The notes beneath the pieces were generated by a model. That model was given only the letters and a program-made list of their open reading frames with translations. It searched no databases and was not told the DNA's origin. A DNA stretch of 64,000 nt from Rhizobium etli CFN 42 (lineage in GTDB: Bacteria; Pseudomonadota; Alphaproteobacteria; Rhizobiales; Rhizobiaceae), in assembly GCF_000092045.1 (NCBI RefSeq), contig NC_007761.1, positions 1,367,001 to 1,431,000 on the forward strand, given 5' to 3'. Shown here piece after piece: positions 50,762 to 60,891 of the stretch. Each line of letters opens with the position of its first letter. The stretch's first letter is position 1. The position numbers were made by a program, and so were the translations under genes.

Positions 50762-52893
50762 TCAGCCTGCGTCTCGCACCGATCTTGAGCATTCTGCTTG
50801 CGACGCTCTTTCCGCAGCCGAGCAATCCGGCCGCAGTCAGTCCGGATACCGATGCGCCCGACCGGGTGCAGACGGCGCTCCGGGAAGCGACTTGCGCGGA
50901 AGCGTCGCCGGCGACATTTTCGGACAGGCTGAAGGGGACTTCATTGAGCAAAGTACTGACGGGCACAACTGCGCCCCGGGCGGTATTTTATGTTTCTCCC
51001 GATGGCAAGGATAGTTGGAGTGGGCGTCTTCCCAAACCCAATCCTCAGCGCACCGACGGTCCTTTTGTCAGCATCGAGAGAGCTCGAGATGCTGCGCGAG
51101 AGAAGGGCGGTCAAAACACGATCGCAATGGGCGATGGGGACTATTATCTCGCTGAACCGATAGTCTTCGACGCCCGCGATGCGGGCCTCGTCATTGCGGC
51201 GAGGTGCAACGAAGCGCCAATTCTGCACGGTGGCCTGCTTATTCGCAAGTGGAAGGCACAGGCCGATGGCCGCTGGACGGCGTCACTGAAGTTGCCGGCG
51301 GGCAGAGAGGTAGGCGACCTCTTCGTCAACGGGGCGCTCCAGACGCAGGCACGCTTTCCCAACGCCCCGCTCGATGGAGATCCGCGCAAAGGATGGCTTT
51401 TTGCGGCCAAGTGCACGCATGACGACGACATATGGCATGGCAACATGCGCTTTTGCTTCCATGCTGGAGATCTTCCGATCTCGAAAAATACCGCGGGGCT
51501 CGTCGCCCACATTGTCGGTGGTTTTCGCCCCGGCAGCCAATGGGGCAGTGACACCCTCCCGGTGGTTTCATTCGACACCGCCAACCGGACCATCAACACC
51601 AGAGGCACTGCCTACTTCTTCACCGCGGAAGGCAGCCGCTATTTCCTGGCGGGGGCGGCGGCCCTGCTCGATGCTCCCGGCGAGTGGTGGTATGACCGCG
51701 CCAAGGAGCAAGTCGTCTACATTCCGACCGATGGATTGCCAATCAGCTCTACGGCTGTCGCCGGCATCCTGCCGACATTCTTCAGGCTGGATGGAGCCGA
51801 CGGAATGGTTGTATCGGGGCTCCGGTTCAGGGATGGGGATCCGCGTGGTAGCGGGAAATTCGGTACCGACACCAGGAGCTTTGGTGCCATACGGCTCGAC
51901 CGGGCGGACGGCGTCCGGCTGCTCGGCAATTCCATCGACAATGTCGGTGTCGGCATCCATGTTTCCGAGAGCAAAGATGTCCTGATTGCCGGCAACGTGG
52001 TTGCGGATGTGGCTGGCAACGGGATTTATGTTGGCACGACCTATGGCACCTTCCTCAAATCGCACGATGCGACAATCCTGTCGAACCACATCCATGATAT
52101 CGGCAGGGTCTATTTCGAAACGGCCGGGATATGGTTCCAGGCTGCCGACAACGTCGGGATTGCTCATAATCTCATCGAAAACGCAGCCCAGTTCGGTATT
52201 GCCGGTGGCTCGCTATGGGGACCTCAGGACGCAGTTCATGACGCGGTCATCGAACACAACGTGGTCCGCAACGCCAATCAGCAAACGGCAGATGGCGGCG
52301 CCATCAAGATGATGGGTGAGCAGGCCGACCCTTTGAACAGCAGCATTCGCTACAATCGCGTCACCGGAACAGGTCAGCTTATGAACAGGGTCGATGGGAC
52401 ATTCTGGCCTCCTGGATATGAAAATACCAGTGAATGGCCTTCTCCTATCAGTTGGGCGATCTATACCGACGGCAAGGCCAGTGGAGTGCGCATCGAAGGA
52501 AATACGCTTTCGGATAATATATCGGCGATCGGCATAAACGGCGGCTGGAGCAACCTAGTGACAGGAAACGTCATTACAGGCGGGTCTGGGGCTGCCTTTC
52601 GCGTCGATGACGGTACGGGCTGGGGGTGGCATCCCCCTTGGGCGGGCCCCAATCGCATCGAGGACAACATCGTCTCGGTCGAGAGCGGCAATGGGCTTGC
52701 AGCATACGTTTACGTGCCTGACCACAAGCTCGGATCGGTGCGATTTGCGCGAAACCGCTACAGCGGCAACCTGAACGAAAAGAGCTTCAGGATACACCCG
52801 GAGATCATGCGCTCAGGGGAGTTTGGCAGTCTGGCCGATCTTCAGGAGGCTGGGATCGACAGAGGCAGCGTCGCGTCGCAGTCCCATCAATAA
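50758..52893 (+). CDS. Secreted right-handed parallel beta-helix protein
   Basis: The 711-residue product begins with a TTG that overlaps the polymerase stop, then a signal-peptide-like stretch (ISLRLAPILSILLATLFPQP). FYVSPDGKDSWSGRL starts a domain typical of secreted beta-helix polysaccharide-acting proteins. From about 350 to 640 there are repeated N-x-I/V-x-x-x-G-x-G-I turns (LLGNSIDNVGVGIHVSESKD, LIAGNVVADVAGNGIYVG). It may be a lyase, epimerase or hydrolase that trims or modifies the polymer in the periplasm or outside; the activity is not identifiable. Confidence 0.88.
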   Translation: MISLRLAPILSILLATLFPQPSNPAAVSPDTDAPDRVQTALREATCAEASPATFSDRLKGTSLSKVLTGTTAPRAVFYVSPDGKDSWSGRLPKPNPQRTDGPFVSIERARDAAREKGGQNTIAMGDGDYYLAEPIVFDARDAGLVIAARCNEAPILHGGLLIRKWKAQADGRWTASLKLPAGREVGDLFVNGALQTQARFPNAPLDGDPRKGWLFAAKCTHDDDIWHGNMRFCFHAGDLPISKNTAGLVAHIVGGFRPGSQWGSDTLPVVSFDTANRTINTRGTAYFFTAEGSRYFLAGAAALLDAPGEWWYDRAKEQVVYIPTDGLPISSTAVAGILPTFFRLDGADGMVVSGLRFRDGDPRGSGKFGTDTRSFGAIRLDRADGVRLLGNSIDNVGVGIHVSESKDVLIAGNVVADVAGNGIYVGTTYGTFLKSHDATILSNHIHDIGRVYFETAGIWFQAADNVGIAHNLIENAAQFGIAGGSLWGPQDAVHDAVIEHNVVRNANQQTADGGAIKMMGEQADPLNSSIRYNRVTGTGQLMNRVDGTFWPPGYENTSEWPSPISWAIYTDGKASGVRIEGNTLSDNISAIGINGGWSNLVTGNVITGGSGAAFRVDDGTGWGWHPPWAGPNRIEDNIVSVESGNGLAAYVYVPDHKLGSVRFARNRYSGNLNEKSFRIHPEIMRSGEFGSLADLQEAGIDRGSVASQSHQ

Positions 52894-53614
52894 GACTGGC
52901 GACGCGACGGATGTCACGCGTTGAGCGTCAGCAGGTTGAAGCCGCTCGATCAGCTCGTACGTGCACTGCTGGTGGGGCACGTTGCTCGTCTACGAAGCTG
53001 AGACCACTTGCGCCGTTGCTCGGCGCGATAGCGCCCTGCCCGCGATGCACAGATGACTGCTCCCGGTAGAGTTATGGATGCATAGCCCGGCGAGCTTGCC
53101 AAGAGCGAAGTTCCAATGGATCCTGCGTCAGGTTTTCAATCCATACGCCGACACAACTACACGCATCACGTTCCCGGCCCGGAAACCTGCTGGGGTGCGA
53201 CCGGCTTGTCGATAATGGGCGCGCTGATATTGGCGGCGAGCTGTTTCACAACCTCTGCACTCGGCGTTTTCGCGGGCGTTCTAATCGCCAGCCGTGCAGG
53301 TCATCTCACCTTATTAGGTTGACCGTCTCCCCCCGCTTTATTCGCGCGCAAGTCTCTCCCGCCTGGGCGCGACAGTGGCTCTCCTCCGCGGCTTTGTGAA
53401 GACCAAACCTCTCTTTTGGGTTCGCACTCATCAAAAAGAGCAACGTGGCAAGCCGTGGGGGTACGCCGCCTTACTTCGAACATTGTAACTTATCTCGGCC
53501 GAAGGCGTAGGAGTATGAAGTGTCTTCTACGTCCAATAGTTGGAACTGCAAGTATGGAGACAATCGCGCTGGCGGCATATTCTGGTGACAGTTTAAATCG
53601 CGGAAGCGTAGGTC
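52894..53614. other. 721-bp non-coding stretch before the WecB/TagA gene
   Basis: No well-supported gene is present. An open frame at 53116-53322 (68 codons) encodes one hydrophobic segment (SIMGALILAASCFTTSALGV) but has a poor ribosome-binding site; it could be a small membrane protein. The last 150 bp before 53615 are richer in A/T and probably hold the promoter of the second half of the rightward block. Confidence 0.4.
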
Positions 53615-54481
53615 ATGAGAAAGCAACCAGCAGACAGAATCCAAACTTCAGTTCTTAAACAAAAGGACTCCCTAGAATGGACTAATGTCCTTGGTGTTCG
53701 CATTTCGGCAGTTAATCTTAAAAGCGCTACCGGTTTTATTCAAAAAGGGATTGAAGAGGGCCGGAGGGAATATGTGTGCGTTCGCGACGCACACGGCGTC
53801 GTCCGATGTCAGGATGATCCAGAGCTTCGGTCGATCCATAACCGGGCTTTTCTCGTGACCCCCGACGGCATGCCGTTGGTATGGGCATTGAAGCACGCCG
53901 GCCATTTGGAGAGCGACAGGGTGTACGGACCTGATCTGATGTTGTCTGTTTTCGAGGCCGGCACATCGAAGGGTATACGCCACTTCCTTTACGGCGCAAC
54001 GCCCGAGACGCTGCAACACTTGCAGGCGCGGCTTCTCGCGAAATTCCCGGAAGCTGAGATAGCCGGCTCCTATGCACCGCCTTTTCATAAACTGTCACCG
54101 CAAGAGGAAGTCGATATTGCAGACCTGCTCAATCGATCCGGCGCCGATATCATCTGGGTGGGGCTGAGCAGTCCCAAGCAGGAACTCTGGATGGCGCGCA
54201 TGCGTGACCGTCTGGATGCATCGATGCTTATCGGCGTCGGAGCTGCATTCGATTTCCACGCCGGCCTCAAGCGGCAAGCTCCAAGGTTCATTCAAAGAAG
54301 CGGCTTCGAATGGGCCTTTCGTCTTTTGTGCGAGCCGCGACGGCTGTGGCGGCGCTATGCGCTCGTCGTGCCGACCTTCATCTCACTGACAGCATTCCAG
54401 AGACTGGGGCTTCGGAAGTTTCCGATCGAAGACGAGGTTTTTGGATCGAGTGCGCCAAAAGCAACAGCCGTAAAGGTGTGA
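53615..54481 (+). CDS. WecB/TagA/CpsF-family glycosyltransferase (GT26)
   Basis: The 288-residue protein carries the GT26 pattern: VRDAHGVVRCQDDPELRSIH, then FLVTPDGMPLVWALK (the catalytic Asp region), the nucleotide-binding FLYGATPETLQHLQ and WVGLSSPKQELWM. It typically adds the second sugar to the undecaprenyl-diphosphate-linked first sugar. It is 7 bp upstream of the initiating transferase gene, matching its expected early step. Confidence 0.93.
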   Translation: MRKQPADRIQTSVLKQKDSLEWTNVLGVRISAVNLKSATGFIQKGIEEGRREYVCVRDAHGVVRCQDDPELRSIHNRAFLVTPDGMPLVWALKHAGHLESDRVYGPDLMLSVFEAGTSKGIRHFLYGATPETLQHLQARLLAKFPEAEIAGSYAPPFHKLSPQEEVDIADLLNRSGADIIWVGLSSPKQELWMARMRDRLDASMLIGVGAAFDFHAGLKRQAPRFIQRSGFEWAFRLLCEPRRLWRRYALVVPTFISLTAFQRLGLRKFPIEDEVFGSSAPKATAVKV

Positions 54482-54488
54482 AGCGATC

Positions 54489-55943
54489 ATGTCCCTATTT
54501 GCGCCGTCAGCAATCACGCCCGACCTGCGGAAGGCGAACCCTTTCGTGGCAAACTCCGCGCCGACCGCCGAATTCAGCAAGCGGGCAGGGTTGAAGATAC
54601 CGGTTCCATTCAGGGGCAGCTTGCCTCGGCTGGCTACGTCATCATTTCTGGTTGCCGGCGACATCGCAAGCTACGTGATAGCCTATCTTCTTCTCCTGCC
54701 GTTCCTTCCGCACGGTTTGGAGAATATGGTGCCGGAGCGCGCTTTCGCCGTCGCAGCACTGGCAGCGATCGTTCTTTATGCATCGAACGCGCTCTATCCC
54801 GGATATCGCCTTCACGACCACGAACATCTGCGTCGCCGCACGACGGCGTCCTTCAAGGTGTCCATCATCGCAGCGCTTGGGGCGATCCTTCTGCCGGAAG
54901 GGTTAGGACTGCTGCTTCCGATCATCGGCTTCCTTGGCCTCGGACTGGTTGTTCAACCTCTTATGCGCGGGGCCGCACGAGGACTGTCCTGGAGACTTGG
55001 TATCTGGGGTGAACTGGCAGTGATCATCGGTGCCCGCAATCGTATCCCTGCGCTCACGGCCTATTTCTCAGAGCATTGGCATTACGGCATTCGGCCGGAA
55101 TCCTCCTCTCCCGATATGTCGGAAGTATTACCCGACGGCGGGCCGTCAATTGCCTTGATCGCTGACGATACGGGCTCATTTATCACCGAGTTGGCAACGA
55201 TGCGCCGCCAGTTCGCGGAAGTCATCCTCCTCTCCGACACGCCAAACCTCAAGATAACGGGCTTGCGGCCGGCGGATGTCGGCGGAGAGATCGGTATTCG
55301 TTTGGCCATCGGCGGGAGATCGGCAGGCTCGAACCTGGTTCGTCGAGTCCTCGATCTTGCGATTGCAATACCTGCGACGCTGGTGCTTATGCCCTGCGTT
55401 CTGGTTGCCGCCGCCGCGATCTACGCCATCGACCCGGGGCCTGTCTTCTTCAGACACGCCCGGGAAGGCTTGTCTGGCAAACCGGTGCGCGTCCTGAAAC
55501 TGAGAACGATGTACAGAGATGCGGAACAGCGCCTCGAATCATTATTCCGGGACAATCCGGCCGCACAAACCGAGTGGTCGAACCACTTCAAGCTTCGGCA
55601 GGATCCTCGCATCCTGCCGGTGATCGGGCATGTCCTTCGCTCGTCGAGCTTCGACGAACTCCCGCAGTTGGTGAACATCATTGCAGGAGAGATGTCGTTC
55701 GTGGGACCGCGCCCCTTCCCGGAGTATCACCTCTCGGCGATGGATGGCGAGTTTCGCGACAAACGGCGCTCGGTAACCCCAGGTCTGACGGGGCTTTGGC
55801 AGATATCCGAACGAAGCAATGCGGATATCGAGCTGCAGCAGCAACTCGACGAGTTCTACATCGACAATCGATCCTTGTGGTTCGACTGGCACATCCTTCT
55901 CAGCACAATTCCTGCGGTCCTCAAAGGCAGGGGAGCTTGCTGA
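54489..55943 (+). CDS. Polyprenyl-phosphate sugar-1-phosphate transferase (initiating enzyme)
   Basis: The 484-residue protein has four N-terminal membrane helices (about 50-160), a CoA-binding-like middle part, one more helix (about 288-312) and the bacterial sugar transferase domain: [10 protein letters not shown] at 337-346, [20 protein letters not shown] at 389-408 and [12 protein letters not shown] at 431-442. It loads the first sugar phosphate (often glucose or galactose) on undecaprenyl phosphate. It follows the GT26 gene closely and precedes the decarboxylase gene. Confidence 0.95.
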   Translation: MSLFAPSAITPDLRKANPFVANSAPTAEFSKRAGLKIPVPFRGSLPRLATSSFLVAGDIASYVIAYLLLLPFLPHGLENMVPERAFAVAALAAIVLYASNALYPGYRLHDHEHLRRRTTASFKVSIIAALGAILLPEGLGLLLPIIGFLGLGLVVQPLMRGAARGLSWRLGIWGELAVIIGARNRIPALTAYFSEHWHYGIRPESSSPDMSEVLPDGGPSIALIADDTGSFITELATMRRQFAEVILLSDTPNLKITGLRPADVGGEIGIRLAIGGRSAGSNLVRRVLDLAIAIPATLVLMPCVLVAAAAIYAIDPGPVFFRHAREGLSGKPVRVLKLRTMYRDAEQRLESLFRDNPAAQTEWSNHFKLRQDPRILPVIGHVLRSSSFDELPQLVNIIAGEMSFVGPRPFPEYHLSAMDGEFRDKRRSVTPGLTGLWQISERSNADIELQQQLDEFYIDNRSLWFDWHILLSTIPAVLKGRGAC

Positions 55944-55989
55944 CATGTTCTCCATTCCTGTGGGCAAACATCAACAACGGAGCAAATCA

Positions 55990-57033
55990 ATGCACGGACA
56001 GAAGCGAATTATGGTTACCGGCGGCACCGGATTTCTGGGATCATTCCTGTGCGAAAGGCTTTTGCGAGAGGGCAATGATGTCCTCTGCGTGGACAATTTC
56101 TACACCGGCTCGCGCGATAACGTGCTGCACCTTCTTGATGATCCTCGCTTTGAGATACTCCGCCACGACATCACCTTCCCGCTTTATGTGGAGATCGATG
56201 AGATCTACAACCTCGCCTGCCCGGCATCTCCGGTCCACTACCAGCACGATCCCGTTCAGACCGTGAAGACGAATGTGCATGGGGCCATCAATATGCTCGG
56301 CCTGGCCAAACGCACCAAGGCGAAGATCTTCCAGGCATCGACGAGCGAGGTCTATGGCGATCCGGCAGTCCACCCGCAGCCCGAGGAGTATCGCGGCAGC
56401 GTCAGTCCCATAGGCCCGCGGGCATGCTATGACGAAGGCAAGCGGTGCGCCGAGACGCTGTTCTTCGACTATCACCGTCAATATGGCGTGGAAATCCGGG
56501 TGGCTCGGATCTTCAACACCTACGGCCCGCGAATGCAGACGAATGACGGCCGCGTCGTCTCCAATTTCATCGTTCAGGCGCTTCGCAACGAGCCGATCAC
56601 CATCTTCGGCGACGGCAGGCAAACACGGTCGTTCTGCTACGTGGACGACCTGATCGACGGCTTCATCCGTTTGATGGCCGCGCCCGCTGGGGTTACGGGA
56701 CCGATCAATCTCGGCAATCCCGGAGAATTCCAGGTCCGTGAATTGGCAGAGATGGTGATCGAAATGACCGGATCGAAGTCCGGCATCGTTTTCAAGGCTC
56801 TGCCGATCGATGATCCGACCCAGCGCAAGCCCGACATCAGCCGCGCAACGCAACAGCTGGGCTGGCAGCCGAAGGTGAACCTTCGTGAGGGGCTTGAGAG
56901 AACGATCGCCTATTTCGAGTGGAAGCTTTCCGGCGGAGTAAACAACAGGTTTAGCCTCAAATCCCGGCAAGGGCCCTATCCGCATCTTGCGTCTCCGGGC
57001 GTAGAACTCAATGCTCCTGAAGCCATTCGATAG
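55990..57033 (+). CDS. UDP-glucuronate decarboxylase (UDP-xylose synthase)
   Basis: The 347-residue extended SDR has GGTGFLG at 11-17, STSEVYGD (E120 region), the catalytic Tyr and Lys in YDEGK (Y147, K151) and [10 protein letters not shown], all typical of UDP-xylose synthases. It converts UDP-glucuronate to UDP-xylose with NAD+, so xylose or a derivative is a likely component of the polymer. GGAG stands eight bases before the ATG at 55990; an ATG at 55945 with GGGGAG upstream is an alternative. Confidence 0.94.
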   Translation: MHGQKRIMVTGGTGFLGSFLCERLLREGNDVLCVDNFYTGSRDNVLHLLDDPRFEILRHDITFPLYVEIDEIYNLACPASPVHYQHDPVQTVKTNVHGAINMLGLAKRTKAKIFQASTSEVYGDPAVHPQPEEYRGSVSPIGPRACYDEGKRCAETLFFDYHRQYGVEIRVARIFNTYGPRMQTNDGRVVSNFIVQALRNEPITIFGDGRQTRSFCYVDDLIDGFIRLMAAPAGVTGPINLGNPGEFQVRELAEMVIEMTGSKSGIVFKALPIDDPTQRKPDISRATQQLGWQPKVNLREGLERTIAYFEWKLSGGVNNRFSLKSRQGPYPHLASPGVELNAPEAIR

Positions 57034-57037
57034 GGAC

Positions 57038-58876
57038 ATGAACAGCAAACTCGATCATCAAAAGCCGCGGCTCGTTTTTTTTCAATGGGATCATCAGCCC
57101 AATGCGAACGCGGCCAGTTACCTGCTGCTGCACATGCAGCAGCAGGTCAAATGCCTCGCAACACATTTCGATGTCGTCGTCATTAATCGCGACTGTGACT
57201 ATGCAGAGATTTGCGACAGGTACGAACCGGATCTGACGTTGTTTGAAAGCGGTTACCGGTCGCATGGCTCACGTCGAATAAAAATCACCAACACCAATAC
57301 CCATATGGCCGTTCCGAAGCTTGGTCTTCATAACGCTGATGCATGGTGCGATCGACGCGCCGGCTTTCTTTCCGACATGGAGCAGTGGGGCATCGAGACG
57401 TATTTCGCCATCGCAACCATGGCGCCGGAATATATGCCGGCGGTAAGGGAGAATCTGTTCGTCTGGCCAAATTTCATCGATCCCGAAATCTACCGCGACT
57501 ATGGGCAGCAAAAGGTCATCCCGGTCACGCTGACGGGTCAGGCCTATGGTCTTTATCCTTGGCGACAGACGGTCTTTCCGATGATCCGCGACCGTTACCC
57601 CTGCCTGGTGTCGCCGCAACACGCCTATGAGAGCAAGCTGGCCGCCCAACTCCTTTCTGGTGAAGCCTATGCGCGCGCGCTCAACGCGAGCTTCGTGGTC
57701 CCCACATGCGGCACCATGGGCGGCGAGGTCGTGCGCAAGCATTTCGAGATCCCCGGGTCAAAGGCCTGCCTCGTGACGGAACGGACGGCAGCAGTGGAGG
57801 CTGCCGGCTTTGTCGACATGGAGAACTGTGTCTTTGTTGACGGCCGCAACGTGGTCGAGCGATTGGATTATCTTTTTGCCCATCCCCACGAAACAAGCCG
57901 TATCACGGCAGCCGGTTACAGCCTGATCCACTCGCGTCATACGTTGAGCCACAGGCCGCAAATATATCAGTGGTTCCTGCTGAACAAAGGTCTGCAGTTC
58001 GGCGAAAAGATCATCCAGTCCGGCCCCTTCGGCGATCTTTCAAAGGTCAGGCGCATCTCGAAGCAGGAGAGCGTTCATATCGTCGGGAAAGCAAGCGATC
58101 GTGTCTTGCTGAAGCAGGGGGACCTGCTTCTCCAGCAGGGCAGGGTGGAGGAGGCCAAGCAATGCTACCTCAGCTGTCTTGACTATGTATCCTACTTGCC
58201 CGAAGCGAAATTCCGCCTTGCCATCTGCGCATTGCAGGAGGGTGACACCGATCGCGCCTATGACCTTCTCGTGGACCTGGTCAAGGTGACCATCGTCGAA
58301 TATGGCGCGCTCGATCCGGATCCGGTTGAGTGGGCATACTTCCTTCTCGCTTTGATCTGCAGAGGCCAATTTGAGCGGGCGCGGAGGCTGCAAGACTTCT
58401 ATCCGTCGCTGTCTCATGGCGAATTCAGGCGCGCTCAGCTCGTCATTGCGCAACTCGCTCGCTCGGCCGATGGGGTGGTCCCGAAACGGCATGGCAGGGA
58501 TCGAAAAAGCATTCATCAGCTTCCCGATCGAACCGATGCCGAGTGGCTTGCATGGTTCGCCGACACTCTTGAACGGTGCCGGCAGCCAGATCTTGCAAAT
58601 GTTCTTCGTCATGCAGCGCTTGGCGAAAGAGTTGGCGAGAAACTAACACTTCCGCAGTTCGAACCTGATGCTGGTTGGCGACTGCGAGTATATTCGGGCA
58701 TCGATGGCCTGATGATCAAACTACGCCTGAATGGCCTGCGGCCGAGTGTTCCGCCTCTGCCGGAGTTCCGCTATTTGTGGAATGTTGCGCGGGGTCTGGT
58801 CCCTCATTCGCAGAAAGCTCCGTTGCGCAGGATTCGAATGGCGCTTTCCAAGCTTTCCGTGAGCGGCGGCAATTAG
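57038..58876 (+). CDS. Large CgeB-like glycosyltransferase with C-terminal helical repeats
   Basis: The 612-residue protein has a GT-B-like N-terminal half (RLVFFQWDHQPNANAASYLL to a donor-side block VPTCGTMGGEVVRKHFEIPG and VFVDGRNVVERLDYLFAHPH, about 220-290), similar to CgeB/GT1-type proteins. From about 350 it has TPR-like helices (VLLKQGDLLLQQGRVEEAKQ) and a C-terminal helical region. An ATG at 57011 overlapping the decarboxylase gene is an alternative start. It probably adds a sugar to the polymer; TPRs may dock it on partner proteins. Confidence 0.78.
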   Translation: MNSKLDHQKPRLVFFQWDHQPNANAASYLLLHMQQQVKCLATHFDVVVINRDCDYAEICDRYEPDLTLFESGYRSHGSRRIKITNTNTHMAVPKLGLHNADAWCDRRAGFLSDMEQWGIETYFAIATMAPEYMPAVRENLFVWPNFIDPEIYRDYGQQKVIPVTLTGQAYGLYPWRQTVFPMIRDRYPCLVSPQHAYESKLAAQLLSGEAYARALNASFVVPTCGTMGGEVVRKHFEIPGSKACLVTERTAAVEAAGFVDMENCVFVDGRNVVERLDYLFAHPHETSRITAAGYSLIHSRHTLSHRPQIYQWFLLNKGLQFGEKIIQSGPFGDLSKVRRISKQESVHIVGKASDRVLLKQGDLLLQQGRVEEAKQCYLSCLDYVSYLPEAKFRLAICALQEGDTDRAYDLLVDLVKVTIVEYGALDPDPVEWAYFLLALICRGQFERARRLQDFYPSLSHGEFRRAQLVIAQLARSADGVVPKRHGRDRKSIHQLPDRTDAEWLAWFADTLERCRQPDLANVLRHAALGERVGEKLTLPQFEPDAGWRLRVYSGIDGLMIKLRLNGLRPSVPPLPEFRYLWNVARGLVPHSQKAPLRRIRMALSKLSVSGGN

Positions 58877-58903
58877 GCTGCGAGGACACGCAATTGCAAA
58901 AGA

Positions 58904-58949
58904 CCTAAAGCGTGACACGCGAATCCGAAAGATCGCGGCACGCTTTAGG
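58904..58949. terminator. Palindromic terminator-like repeat after the glycosyltransferase gene
   Basis: CCTAAAGCGTG (58904-58914) pairs with CACGCTTTAGG (58939-58949), and the loop has a second stem CGCGA/TCGCG around ATCCGAAAGA. It lies 28 bp after the stop codon. A diverged half-copy (GCGAATCTGAAAGATCGTGAC) occurs at about 42230-42250, so it is a dispersed repeat as well. Confidence 0.65.
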
Positions 58950-59049
58950 TAGCGAGTCGGTGGCGTTCCGTGCCGCCACCGCAATGTCTAAGCAGAGAAA
59001 ATGCTCTCCATGCGAAGCTAGGTCTGATCGGCTGACAGTATTGGCACCA

Positions 59050-59829
59050 TCAGTTTGCTGCTAAGCCGCCCGAAAGGTTACTCTGAAAAAGATCGTTGAG
59101 CTTGAACACGACTTCCGTTCTGTTCGTCGCCTTGACCTTTTTCATGATGTTTCGAACATGCACCTTGACGGTGCTCTCTCGGAGATTGAGCTCGTAGGCG
59201 ATGATCTTGTTCGCCTTTCCGCGTCGGAGCGCCTCCACCACTTCTGCCTGACGATCGGTGAAGATTCCGGAGAGCGGGCGGGCGGTCGAGTTGCTCGAGT
59301 CCAGCAGGTGACGCATGGCGAACAGGGCGCTTGCAGGCACGAATATTCCTCCTGCCACCGACAGCGCGATCAGCTCCATGCAGACGCTGACGCTGACCGA
59401 GGCCGGTATGAAGCCTTTGGCTCCGTACTCAAGAGCCCTGACGATTTGGCCGAAATCGTCGCTATCGGCCAACACGATAAGAGGTGTGGACGCGAATTCC
59501 GACGAAAGTTTCCGGATTTGCTCCGAAACGGCTGGTTCATCGACCTTTTTGCCGCCGATGTTCAAGAGGATGGCTGCAAGCGGCGCGTATTCGTCGCGCT
59601 TCTGCTTCCACTCCTCAATCGATCCAAACGCCAAAATCTGCAGATCCGCCTTTTGCGCAGCCATGCATTGCGCCAGGCATTGGCGATCAAGCTCACGATT
59701 GTCGAGAATGACAAGCGAATGCGTTTGTCCTGCCGACAGAGCAAGCGTGTGCGCGTTATTTTCTATCCTAAGGGGAAGAGGTACGTGTTCCTGCCTGCGG
59801 TCCAAATTCGGTATAAGTGCTGAATTCAC
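59050..59829 (-). CDS. LuxR-type regulator with degenerate receiver domain
   Basis: The 259-residue protein has an N-terminal receiver-like domain (about 37-160) and a C-terminal LuxR/FixJ helix-turn-helix (FTDRQAEVVEALRRGKANKI, then LRESTVKVHVRNIMKKV, about 190-240). The usual phospho-acceptor Asp is replaced by Asn (N90 in AAILLNIGG), so classical phosphorylation is unlikely. No kinase gene is nearby. Its place between two polysaccharide blocks suggests it controls them. Confidence 0.9.
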   Translation of the reverse strand: MNSALIPNLDRRQEHVPLPLRIENNAHTLALSAGQTHSLVILDNRELDRQCLAQCMAAQKADLQILAFGSIEEWKQKRDEYAPLAAILLNIGGKKVDEPAVSEQIRKLSSEFASTPLIVLADSDDFGQIVRALEYGAKGFIPASVSVSVCMELIALSVAGGIFVPASALFAMRHLLDSSNSTARPLSGIFTDRQAEVVEALRRGKANKIIAYELNLRESTVKVHVRNIMKKVKATNRTEVVFKLNDLFQSNLSGGLAAN

Positions 59830-60384
59830 AGCTTCACCCTCCCACTAACACGTTACGCTTCACTACGACCCCGAGTACCGACCCCTCTCAATACGGGGGT
59901 TTGGGAACTCTAAAGTAGGAATCGAATACCACAATTCGCGGAACGTTACAGTAGCTAATATAGGCTAAGTACAGCACAACTTACCGCATCGATTTCAAAT
60001 TGGAAGATAAGCCTGAGTATAGACCTAGGTCTTACTGCGCTGCCCTACGGATAGTCTCTGTTATTACATTTCCGTTTTGCCGATGGGCCACTAAACGCAT
60101 GGAAACAATCGCTGTCTTCGGCGTAGGCGCGGCGACAGGCTGGGAGGATGGGTCCGCCACCAATGCTGGTACAGGGCATACACCAGGGCGTAAGTCGTCA
60201 TAAGTAGATACGCCTTTAGGTGAATAAGCTTGAACGTTTTGTTTCTTTACTCGGGCGAGGAAAACAATTCTCTTTGAAGTGGAGAGAAATATTTGTCCTG
60301 TTGGTTTGAAACCTTGGACGCAATCGCCCGATTGTTTGTTCAACTGAAAATCGGGCCCTGTTAGGAGTAGTAGGAGTCTCAGGG
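59830..60384. promoter_or_regulatory. AT-rich 555-bp divergent control region (luxR / acyltransferase block)
   Basis: The region is clearly richer in A/T than its surroundings and has no convincing gene. It contains a perfect 12-bp palindrome, AGACCTAGGTCT at 60021-60032, and two copies of a CGTTAC motif (59848-59858 and 59943-59949). It separates the LuxR-type gene from the third polysaccharide block and probably holds both promoters; the palindrome is an operator candidate. Confidence 0.5.
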
Positions 60385-60891
60385 ATGATTGCATCAAATG
60401 TCAAGCTGGGTGACGGAAGCGTCATCCACCATCGAGATCTCGTGAATCTGTATGGCTGCACGATCGGCGCAGGAACGCGCATCGGCACCTTTGTCGAAAT
60501 TCAGAAGAATGTCGTGGTCGGGAGGGACTGCAAGATCTCCAGCCATTCCTTCCTCTGTGAGGGCGTGACGCTGGAAGACGGCGTGTTCATCGGCCACGGC
60601 GTCATGTTTACGAACGACACCTATCCGCGCGCCATTAATCCGGACGGCAGCCTGCAGACGGAGACCGACTGGATACTCATCCCTACACTTGTCAAGCGCC
60701 ACGCGTCGATCGGGAGCAACGCCACCATTCTGCCCGGCGTGATCATCGGAGAGGCTGCCCAGGTCGGTGCCGGAGCGGTTGTAACAAAGGACGTGCCCGA
60801 TGGTGCCATCGTCGCAGGCGTTCCGGCCAGGGTAATCGGTCGCGTCAATGACGGACCGGTAGACATGTTTGCATTGGGAGAAATGGAATGA
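60385..60891 (+). CDS. Hexapeptide-repeat acyltransferase (WbpD/WlbB-like N-acetyltransferase)
   Basis: The 168-residue left-handed beta-helix protein has repeats such as VKLGDGSVIHHRDLVNLYGC, IGAGTRIGTFVEIQKNVVVG and the end IGSNATILPGVIIGEAAQVG, with catalytic-type His and Asn (HGVMFTNDTYPRAIN). This matches acetyltransferases acting on UDP-3-amino sugars (WbpD, WlbB). AGGAG precedes the ATG. Its stop overlaps the next start by 4 bp (ATGA). Confidence 0.9.
   Translation: MIASNVKLGDGSVIHHRDLVNLYGCTIGAGTRIGTFVEIQKNVVVGRDCKISSHSFLCEGVTLEDGVFIGHGVMFTNDTYPRAINPDGSLQTETDWILIPTLVKRHASIGSNATILPGVIIGEAAQVGAGAVVTKDVPDGAIVAGVPARVIGRVNDGPVDMFALGEME

Noticed and set aside
53116..53322. 68-codon frame with one hydrophobic segment
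   Set aside because: The ribosome-binding site is poor and no family is seen. It is mentioned in the gap entry but not called as a gene.
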